The translations under genes and the position numbers were made by a program. Source: Oleiphilaceae bacterium (lineage in GTDB: Bacteria; Pseudomonadota; Gammaproteobacteria; Pseudomonadales; Oleiphilaceae). Taken from it: a stretch of 64,000 bases of DNA. The stretch covers positions 62,001 through 126,000 of the forward strand of contig JAKVBL010000009.1 in NCBI GenBank assembly GCA_022447365.1, in the 5' to 3' direction. This document shows, one piece after another, positions 57,938 through 64,000 of this stretch (position 1 is the first letter of the stretch; the number at the start of each line of letters is the position of its first letter). The notes under the pieces are model-generated. The model searched no databases. It saw only the letters and a list, made by a program, of their open reading frames with translations, and was not told the DNA's origin.

Positions 57938-60310
57938 ATGAAGTTCAGCGAACAATGGCTTAGAGAGTGGGTAAATCCTGCAATTGAAACCGAAGCACTT
58001 TTGCATCAAGTTACGATGGCAGGCCTTGAGGTCGATGGTATAGAACGTGTTGCAGGCGAGTTTAGTGGCGTTGTCGTGGCAGAGATCCTTTCTGCTGAAC
58101 AGCACCCGGATGCTGACAAACTCAGAGTTTGTCAGGTGAGTGATGGCAAAGAAACATTTAATGTGGTGTGCGGAGCTCCGAATGCGCGCGCAGGCATCAA
58201 GATTCCTTTTGCTCAAGTTGGTGCGCTATTGCCAGGTAATTTTAAAATCAAGAAAGCGAAACTAAGAGGCGTAGAGTCTTTTGGGATGTTATGTGCAGAA
58301 GCGGAACTTGGTTTGGCAGAAAGCTCAGATGGTTTGATGGAATTGCCGCTCGATGCACCTTTAGGTGAATCGGTGTATGAATGGCTAAAGCTCGATGACA
58401 ACACGATCGAAGTTGATTTGACTCCAAATCGTAGTGATTGTCTCTCAATTGCAGGCCTTGCGCGTGAAGTCGGCGTTTTGAACAAAGAAGCGGTTTCCGC
58501 TCCGGTTGTTAATGCACTTAGCGCGACCATTGATGATACCTTCCCGGTCTCACTGACGGCCTCCGAAGCTTGCCCTAAGTATTTAGGACGTGTCATTCGT
58601 GGCGTAAATCCAAATGCTGAAACACCATTATGGATGGCAGAGAAACTTCGTCGTTGTGGTCTCCGTAGCATTGAACCCGCTGTTGATGTAACAAATTACA
58701 TTTTGCTTGAGCTGGGTCAACCTATGCACGCATTCGATTTGAATACATTGAATGGTTCAATCGACGTACGTTTCGCCAAAGCTGGTGAAAAGTTAACGCT
58801 CCTAGATGGCCAAGAAGCAGAACTCAGAGATGATACTTTGGTGATTGCTGATGAGAAAGGACCTCTTGCGATGGCTGGCATTATGGGCGGTCAAGACACT
58901 GGCGTGACCTCGAAGACTCAAGATGTTTTTCTTGAGTGTGCGTTTTTCTCTCCTTTGGCTATTGCTGGCAAAGCGCGTTCATATGGTCTTCATACTGATT
59001 CTTCGCATCGTTATGAGCGAGGTGTCGACCATGAATTGCAACGTACTGCTATGGAACGTGCGACAGAATTACTGCTCCAGATTATGGGCGGCGAAGCTGG
59101 TCCAGTTGTTGATACTTCAGATACAGCTAATTTGCCTGAAAAGAGAACGGTACGGTTACGCGCCGAGAAACTTGAGTCTCTGCTAGGTATTTCTATTCCG
59201 AGTGATGAGGTTGTAGACATTCTTACTCGCTTAGGTTTGGAGCTTCTTTCAAGTGACGACGTATCGTGGGAGTTTGCGATTCCATCCTATCGTTTCGATA
59301 TTTCCATTGAGCCAGATTTGGTTGAAGAGGTAGGTCGAATTTATGGTTATAACAATCTTCCTAAAACGACCACTCAAGGCGGATTAAATCTAGTTGCTGA
59401 TGATGAAGCGACCACGCCTTATCACGTCCTTGAAGATAAGTTGGTAAGTCTCGGTTATCAGGAGGCAATAACGTACAGCTTTGTTGAGCAAACGCAGCAA
59501 GATGCATTGGCTACGAATGAAACGGCAATTCCTTTAGCAAACCCAATCTCGACAGATATGGGCGTAATGCGCACTTCGCTCTGGACTGGTCTACTGAATG
59601 CCGCTTCATATAATCAGAAGCGTCAACAATCACGAATTAAGTTCTTCGAAACCGGACTCAAGTTTATTGATGTCGATGGTGAGATTGTTCAAACGCGAAT
59701 GCTCTCGGGCGTTGTCGTCGGAAATGTCGCTGAAGAAAACTGGTGTAACGAAAAACGTGTTGTTGATTTTTATGATGTGAAAGCTGATTTAGAGGCACTA
59801 CTCTTTAGTATTGATAAATCAGTCGCGTTTGAGAAAGGTCAAAATAGTGCTTTGCACCCTGGCCAGAGCGCTCAGATTGTGAAGCAAGGTGAAATTATCG
59901 GTTATTTCGGTAAATTACACCCTAAATTGCAAAAAACTTTCGATTTGAATGGCTCAGTCTTTCTCTTTGAACTACGCTTAGATGAAACAGTAAAAGGCCA
60001 AGTGTCTAATTTTACTGAAGTTTCGAAGTATCCTGGTGTAAGACGCGATCTAGCGATTCTTATAAAAAGTGATGTTTCTTACCAGGATATTGAATCAGTA
60101 GTTCGCGAAAATGCGGGTGAAGACTTAGTCGATTTGAACGTGTTTGATGTATATGTTGGCGACAACCTAGGTGATGGTTTGAAGAGCATCGCGATGGGGA
60201 TGAGTTGGCAACGTTTGGATCGTACGTTGAATGACGAAGAGATAACTCAATCGTTTGACAAGGTTGTCACTGCACTTTCTGCGAGGTTTGATGCACAAAT
60301 AAGGAGTTAG
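57938..60310 (+). CDS. pheT: Phenylalanine-tRNA ligase beta subunit
   Basis: A 790-residue beta subunit: tRNA-binding domain (KFSEQWLREWVNP; GVVVAEILSAEQHPDADKLRVCQV), B3/B4 editing module (PNRSDCLSIAGLAREVG), B5 domain, the core (GRIYGYNNLP) and the C-terminal anticodon-binding FDX-ACB domain (SKYPGVRRDLAILI). It is followed three bases later by ihfA, as in E. coli. Confidence 0.97.
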   Translation: MKFSEQWLREWVNPAIETEALLHQVTMAGLEVDGIERVAGEFSGVVVAEILSAEQHPDADKLRVCQVSDGKETFNVVCGAPNARAGIKIPFAQVGALLPGNFKIKKAKLRGVESFGMLCAEAELGLAESSDGLMELPLDAPLGESVYEWLKLDDNTIEVDLTPNRSDCLSIAGLAREVGVLNKEAVSAPVVNALSATIDDTFPVSLTASEACPKYLGRVIRGVNPNAETPLWMAEKLRRCGLRSIEPAVDVTNYILLELGQPMHAFDLNTLNGSIDVRFAKAGEKLTLLDGQEAELRDDTLVIADEKGPLAMAGIMGGQDTGVTSKTQDVFLECAFFSPLAIAGKARSYGLHTDSSHRYERGVDHELQRTAMERATELLLQIMGGEAGPVVDTSDTANLPEKRTVRLRAEKLESLLGISIPSDEVVDILTRLGLELLSSDDVSWEFAIPSYRFDISIEPDLVEEVGRIYGYNNLPKTTTQGGLNLVADDEATTPYHVLEDKLVSLGYQEAITYSFVEQTQQDALATNETAIPLANPISTDMGVMRTSLWTGLLNAASYNQKRQQSRIKFFETGLKFIDVDGEIVQTRMLSGVVVGNVAEENWCNEKRVVDFYDVKADLEALLFSIDKSVAFEKGQNSALHPGQSAQIVKQGEIIGYFGKLHPKLQKTFDLNGSVFLFELRLDETVKGQVSNFTEVSKYPGVRRDLAILIKSDVSYQDIESVVRENAGEDLVDLNVFDVYVGDNLGDGLKSIAMGMSWQRLDRTLNDEEITQSFDKVVTALSARFDAQIRS

Positions 60311-60313
60311 AGC

Positions 60314-60616
60314 ATGGGAGCTTTGACCAAAGCAGATATGGCGGAAAGCCTATATGAGGAAGTTGGTTTGAATAAGCGCGAATCCAAAGAGATGGTTGAA
60401 GCGTTTTTTGAAGAGATTTGTGATGCCTTGGCCCACAATGAACAAGTCAAACTTTCTGGTTTTGGTAACTTCGATCTACGCGATAAGAAACAGCGCCCGG
60501 GCAGAAATCCCAAAACGGGGGAAGAGATTCCCATTTCTGCTCGTCGTGTGGTAACGTTTAGACCCGGTCAAAAATTAAAAGCAAAAGTAGAAGAATATGC
60601 TGGAACCCAGTCATAA
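60314..60616 (+). CDS. ihfA: Integration host factor alpha subunit
   Basis: A 100-residue Ihf[23 protein letters not shown] and the DNA-intercalating arm [27 protein letters not shown], with the usual proline at the tip. IHF bends DNA in recombination, replication and transcription. It starts three bases after pheT, behind AAGGAG, and overlaps the MerR gene by 20 bases. Confidence 0.96.
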   Translation: MGALTKADMAESLYEEVGLNKRESKEMVEAFFEEICDALAHNEQVKLSGFGNFDLRDKKQRPGRNPKTGEEIPISARRVVTFRPGQKLKAKVEEYAGTQS

Positions 60617-60953
60617 TCACGAATTGCCGGTTATTCCCGGAAAGCGTTACTTCACAATTGGTGAAGTAAGCGAACTATGTGGCGTCAAAGCCCACGTACT
60701 TAGATATTGGGAGCAAGAATTCCCTCAGCTATCGCCTGTTAAACGTCGCGGAAACCGACGTTATTATCAGCGCCAAGATGTCTTGATGATCCGACAGATT
60801 AGAAGTCTGTTGTATGATGAAGGTTATACCATTGGCGGAGCGAAGCAGAAGTTGGCGAGTGATTCGGATGGTTCTGATAACGAAAAACCAAATCAGCTAA
60901 TCAAAGAAATGATTGCTGAGTTGGAAGAAGTATTGGAAGTTCTAAACGCTTAA
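60597..60953 (+). CDS. MerR-family transcriptional regulator
   Basis: A 118-residue regulator with an N-terminal winged [44 protein letters not shown], then a short helical tail. It has no ligand-binding domain or cysteine pair of the metal or redox MerR kind, and this small type is regularly found directly behind ihfA in gammaproteobacteria. The target is unknown. It overlaps ihfA by 20 bases, so the two are coupled; a terminator follows. Confidence 0.9.
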   Translation: MLEPSHNHELPVIPGKRYFTIGEVSELCGVKAHVLRYWEQEFPQLSPVKRRGNRRYYQRQDVLMIRQIRSLLYDEGYTIGGAKQKLASDSDGSDNEKPNQLIKEMIAELEEVLEVLNA

Positions 60954-60978
60954 ATTTTCGCGCCTCTTACAACATTAT

Positions 60979-61004
60979 AAAAGCACGCTTCGGCGTGCTT
61001 TTTT
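60979..61004 (+). terminator. Intrinsic terminator after the MerR gene
   Basis: GCACGC, TTCG tetraloop, GCGTGC and six T residues, with a complementary A-run ahead; a classic strong terminator. Confidence 0.93.
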
Positions 61005-61078
61005 GTGTATCAGGTTTATTTCTTTTTGGGCCTAAGTTATTATTGCGCCGTCTCACAAACGCTCGTTTGTAGTCTCTT

Positions 61079-61155
61079 CGGGATGTAGCGCAGCCTGGTA
61101 GCGCACCTGCATGGGGTGTAGGTGGTCGGAGGTTCAAATCCTCTCATCCCGACCA
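61079..61155 (+). tRNA. tRNA-Pro (GGG)
   Basis: Acceptor CGGGATG/CATCCCG, D arm GCGC, anticodon loop ATGGGGT giving anticodon GGG, T arm GGAGGTTCAAATCCTC and an encoded CCA. Confidence 0.96.
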
Positions 61156-61204
61156 TTTTTCTTTTCTAAAGTTGTTTCTCTTTGAATCGATTTGGAACAT
61201 CGTA

Positions 61205-62095
61205 ATGGAATTGTTCGATCGCATAATCGGAATACTCGGACCAATCATTTTAATTGTGGGAGTTGGTTTTTTCTTTGCGAAAAAATCACAGCCTGATTTG
61301 TCAGTTGTGAATAAGCTGAATTTAAATCTATTTACTCCTTTTCTAATTTTTTCAGTACTGTCGCAAAAAAATATTGAGCTTGATCAGTATTTGCTATTCG
61401 CATTTGTCGCGGTGTTGGTTGTACTCCTACCTGGTCTGTTATTGATCCCTTTAACGAAGCGTTTAGGTGTTTCTTGGAGAACTTTTCTTCCTCCAATGAT
61501 GTTTCGAAACTCTGGAAACTTAGGGTTGCCGATACTGTTACTTGCATTTGGCGAACAGGCTATCGCAGCAGCTGTGATTTTATTTTTGATTGAAAATACA
61601 CTGCATTTTTCTTTGGGAATGCGGATGTTAAGAACAGAATCATCTTTATTATCGTTACTGAAAATCCCGATCTTGCAAGCAACGCTCGTGGGTGTTGTGG
61701 TCGCTTATTTAGATTTTTCTGTGCCGCAACCAGTAGCTATTGGCGTTGAAATGCTAGGTCAGATATCCATCCCGCTAATGCTGTTATCGCTAGGTGCGCG
61801 AATGGCCCAAACGCAACTTTCTGATATCCGTCTCGGGCTCGTTTCAGCAATCTGGGCACCACTTTCTGGCTTATTGAGTTTGGCATTGGTGCTCGCAATG
61901 GTTTTGCCTTTCACAGGTTTATCGAAAGATCTCATTGCGATGCTTGTGATCTTTGCCGCTTTGCCTCCAGCAGTACTGAATTTTTTGATCGCAGAGCAGT
62001 TGAATCAAGAGCCTGATCGTGTTGCATCTATCGTGTTGTTAGGAAATCTATCGGCGCTTATTACTCTCCCGATCGTGTTCACTTTTGTCCTTTAA
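61205..62095 (+). CDS. AEC-family (auxin efflux carrier-like) permease
   Basis: About 296 residues from ATG 61205 (GGA seven to eight bases upstream); an in-frame TTG at 61172 would add 11 residues. It has ten hydrophobic segments in the AEC/BASS-like two-half layout, with the family motif MMFRNSGNLGLPI near the middle and a second-half PLMLLSLGARMA. These carriers export small organic acids or amino-acid derivatives; the substrate is unknown. It stands alone after tRNA-Pro and is convergent with the M23 peptidase gene. Confidence 0.88.
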   Translation: MELFDRIIGILGPIILIVGVGFFFAKKSQPDLSVVNKLNLNLFTPFLIFSVLSQKNIELDQYLLFAFVAVLVVLLPGLLLIPLTKRLGVSWRTFLPPMMFRNSGNLGLPILLLAFGEQAIAAAVILFLIENTLHFSLGMRMLRTESSLLSLLKIPILQATLVGVVVAYLDFSVPQPVAIGVEMLGQISIPLMLLSLGARMAQTQLSDIRLGLVSAIWAPLSGLLSLALVLAMVLPFTGLSKDLIAMLVIFAALPPAVLNFLIAEQLNQEPDRVASIVLLGNLSALITLPIVFTFVL

Positions 62096-62113
62096 TGAAT
62101 CTAATTACGCTTT

Positions 62114-63016
62114 TTAGCGTGACGGTTTTAACCACATGCCTTGTTTTGGTTTTACAGTGGAGCCATCAGATTGTATGAATCGGAAGGGCACAGATTTCAC
62201 CGTACCTTGGTCGTTGTATTGAATCACAAAGTGTAAATGTGGGCCGGTCGAAAAACCTGAGTTACCAGAGCGACCAAGCAAATCGCCAGCTTTGACTTTA
62301 TCTCCTACTGCGACATCTATCTTGCCCATTAATAAGTGGCCGTACATGGCATAGGTGCCATCTTCATGAAGTACTTGCACGTAATTAGCTTTGTCTAGAA
62401 AAAAGCCGCTATTGGTCCCTGCGTAGGAATAGTTGTTTTTAATGCTGATTACGATGCCATCGCGCGCAGCGCTAATTGGTGTTGCAATGGGCATGGCGAT
62501 ATCCACAGCATGTATTTGAGGTTCCTGTGCATGGCTGAAGCGCCCGTTGAAACCTTGAGAAACCTCTAAAAGGCGGTGGCCTTTGAACGGAACAAGGTAA
62601 GTTGCAGTGGCGTCTGGTCTTGTATGTGGATCTCCGAGTATGCACCAGAATTCTATCTCGTTTGTACGCATGTGAGTGCGATCAGTTTGCAAGATAACTG
62701 TGTTTGAGAATGCTTGAACAAGGTAAGTGTTAGGTTCTTCCTCGGGTAATTGGACTTCGCAATGAACTGAGGTGAGTAGCTTGTTCTCGATACGAAACTC
62801 CGCCTTGTCTCCGGTGATAGTTTTGCTTAATGAAACCTCTGGAGGAGAATCTTTTTTCGTCTTTCTTATGTTGATGGATTGAGCGTTTTTGGCCTCAGGC
62901 TTTTTATCTGTAAAAAGCCAGTTTCCATTCGCGTCCTGGTATTTGTATATCTCTGCAACAACATGTTGCGAAACGAGGATAAAGGAAAGAGTAAGAGCGC
63001 TAATTATTATTTGCAC
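62114..63016 (-). CDS. M23 (LytM-type) peptidase with DUF4124 N-terminus
   Basis: A 300-residue exported protein, starting at GTG 63016. After a signal peptide, a DUF4124 segment (EIYKYQDANGNWLFTDKKP) comes first, then a beta-rich linker, then an M23 domain with HAVDIAMP and HLHF as zinc ligands (H...D, HxH). M23 enzymes cut peptidoglycan cross-links or act as EnvC/NlpD-type activators; the intact ligand set favours real activity. It overlaps the upstream DUF4124 gene by ten bases and is likely co-expressed with it. Confidence 0.88.
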   Translation of the reverse strand: MQIIISALTLSFILVSQHVVAEIYKYQDANGNWLFTDKKPEAKNAQSINIRKTKKDSPPEVSLSKTITGDKAEFRIENKLLTSVHCEVQLPEEEPNTYLVQAFSNTVILQTDRTHMRTNEIEFWCILGDPHTRPDATATYLVPFKGHRLLEVSQGFNGRFSHAQEPQIHAVDIAMPIATPISAARDGIVISIKNNYSYAGTNSGFFLDKANYVQVLHEDGTYAMYGHLLMGKIDVAVGDKVKAGDLLGRSGNSGFSTGPHLHFVIQYNDQGTVKSVPFRFIQSDGSTVKPKQGMWLKPSR

Positions 63017-63474
63017 GTTCTTTGAATCTCTGCGCGTAAGTCTTTTTCGCGTTGTTTCCGTTCTTGTTCTGTTACTTTCACGAATTCACCGTGTTCATCA
63101 TAAAAAACGACGGGACCTTGAATGTCGGCTAGACGCTTCGCAGCTTCTTCACAATACTTCTTTTTGGCGGCTTGAATTTCGGCATTTTGTTTTTCTAAGA
63201 GAATTTTTTGCTCTGCGGCTTGGATTTTTTCAGCACGCCATTGTTCTTTGGCATTCTTAACCATTTCAGGATTGCTGAGATCTGTTGAGATATTAAGAGG
63301 CTGGATGTCATCACTGATATTTGTAGCTGATGTTCCAGTTGGAGGTCGATCTCCAAAGTGCGTTTTACCTTCATCATCGACCCACTTATAGACTTGTCCG
63401 TGCGCGAAATTAGTCAACATGATGCTAAAAGTGCAGGCTATGAGGTATAGGTTTTTGTTGCGTCGATTTGGCAT
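63007..63474 (-). CDS. DUF4124 domain protein, exported
   Basis: A 155-residue protein with a signal peptide and an N-terminal DUF4124 domain (QVYKWVDDEGKTHFGDRPP), then a helical, charged part (KQRE, EQKILLEKQNAEIQAAKKKY). DUF4124 proteins are periplasmic and of unknown role, often linked with peptidoglycan enzymes. AAGGAC precedes the ATG. Its 3' end overlaps the M23 gene by ten bases. Confidence 0.85.
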   Translation of the reverse strand: MPNRRNKNLYLIACTFSIMLTNFAHGQVYKWVDDEGKTHFGDRPPTGTSATNISDDIQPLNISTDLSNPEMVKNAKEQWRAEKIQAAEQKILLEKQNAEIQAAKKKYCEEAAKRLADIQGPVVFYDEHGEFVKVTEQERKQREKDLRAEIQRTCK

Positions 63475-63660
63475 TTAAAGTCCTTTTAAAGCGTTCTTCC
63501 TTAATGAATGAAATATGCTACGTGGCGCAAAAACTTCTAACAAGTCCGATTTCATCAATTATTTGTGATGGGCTAGAAGTATCGTCATTCCTAAATTAGT
63601 GTTTACTTCAATCAAGTTACGCATTGACTCGTAAAAAAATAAAAATACGGGGGAGGAAAT

Positions 63661-64000
63661 ATGGCTCAGTTCGATATTGCGATCAATCATGGGATCTTGT
63701 TTGATGGCTCAAAATCTCATTCAAAGATAAAACATGTCGGGATCAAGGATGGTGTCGTGGCACAGTTGAGTGATCAGCCGATTACGTCAGCAGATAGTGT
63801 CATCGATGCTTCAGGAAAATGGGTGACCCCCGGATTTATCGATACACATACACACTATGATGCAGAGTTGATTGCGTCGCCGGGCTTGAAAGAATCTGTT
63901 CGCCATGGCGTCACGACGGTCACTATAGGCAATTGTTCCATTAGCATGACGTCATTAGATGCTGAGGATTGCTCTGATCTATTTACGCGTGTTGAGTCTG
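63661..64000 (+). CDS. Partial N-acyl-D-amino-acid deacylase-type amidohydrolase
   Basis: A gene starting at ATG 63661 (GGAGG four bases upstream) and running out of the window after 113 codons. It shows the amidohydrolase start: DASGKWVTPGFIDTHTHYDAEL with the HxH metal motif, and GVTTVTIGNCSISM. This fits the D-aminoacylase/N-acyl-D-amino-acid deacylase branch. The remaining metal ligands lie outside the window. Confidence 0.85.
   Translation, partial: MAQFDIAINHGILFDGSKSHSKIKHVGIKDGVVAQLSDQPITSADSVIDASGKWVTPGFIDTHTHYDAELIASPGLKESVRHGVTTVTIGNCSISMTSLDAEDCSDLFTRVES

Overview
The window looks like a chromosomal segment of a marine, moderately low-GC gammaproteobacterium of the Oceanospirillales/Pseudomonadales type. 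This rests on core operons in gammaproteobacterial order (fxsA-groES-groEL; thrS-infC-rpmI-rplT-pheS-pheT-ihfA-MerR) and on two blocks that, from memory, match Pseudomonas gene order: fadH to pepN, and an AraC/FAD-oxidase/GlpD-like/FGGY cluster. No insertion sequence, prophage, CRISPR array or rRNA gene was seen. Three tRNA genes are present (Val-TAC, Asp-GTC, Pro-GGG).

Layout. 1-10.3 kb is the most accessory part: a left-edge FliK-like fragment, a large Cys-rich lipoprotein, an eight-haem cytochrome with a TPR tail divergent from a sulfatase lipoprotein, a decayed acyl-CoA synthetase C-terminus, a DUF805 membrane protein and a 2-oxoglutarate/Fe(II) oxygenase with a SEC-C-like N-terminus. 10.4-23.4 kb is signalling and glycerol-type metabolism: a DUF484-GGDEF cyclase, the AraC-regulated AGPS-like/GlpD-like/FGGY operon, a response regulator with degenerate GGDEF, YajQ, an AmpG-like permease, a PAS-GGDEF-EAL protein with a small overlapping ORF, and an alkyltransferase-like protein. 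23.4-34.6 kb is housekeeping: fxsA-groESL behind a sigma-32-type promoter, gspN-gspC-gspD, sodB, purE-purK and two envelope proteins. 34.7-48.2 kb holds tRNA-Val and tRNA-Asp, an AraC regulator divergent from fadH, then a chain of little-studied conserved genes around nadK that ends in pepN. 48.4-53.4 kb is a DUF1329 / YCF48-like / RND-exporter module. 53.6-61.2 kb is the translation and IHF cluster plus tRNA-Pro. 61.2-64 kb holds an AEC permease, two DUF4124 proteins (one with an M23 peptidase domain) and the start of an N-acyl-D-amino-acid deacylase-like gene.

Points worth keeping: infC almost certainly starts at an ATT codon (55609), 18 bases before the first ATG; several genes use TTG or GTG starts decided by their ribosome binding sites; an acyl-CoA synthetase remnant sits in an apparently empty gap at 8.2-8.5 kb; a strong intrinsic terminator lies just before pheS; and two direct repeats 21 bp apart lie between the AraC gene and fadH. 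The least characterised candidate systems are the AGPS-like/GlpD-like/FGGY operon, the DUF1329/YCF48/RND module and the eight-haem cytochrome/sulfatase pair. None can be proven new from sequence alone.
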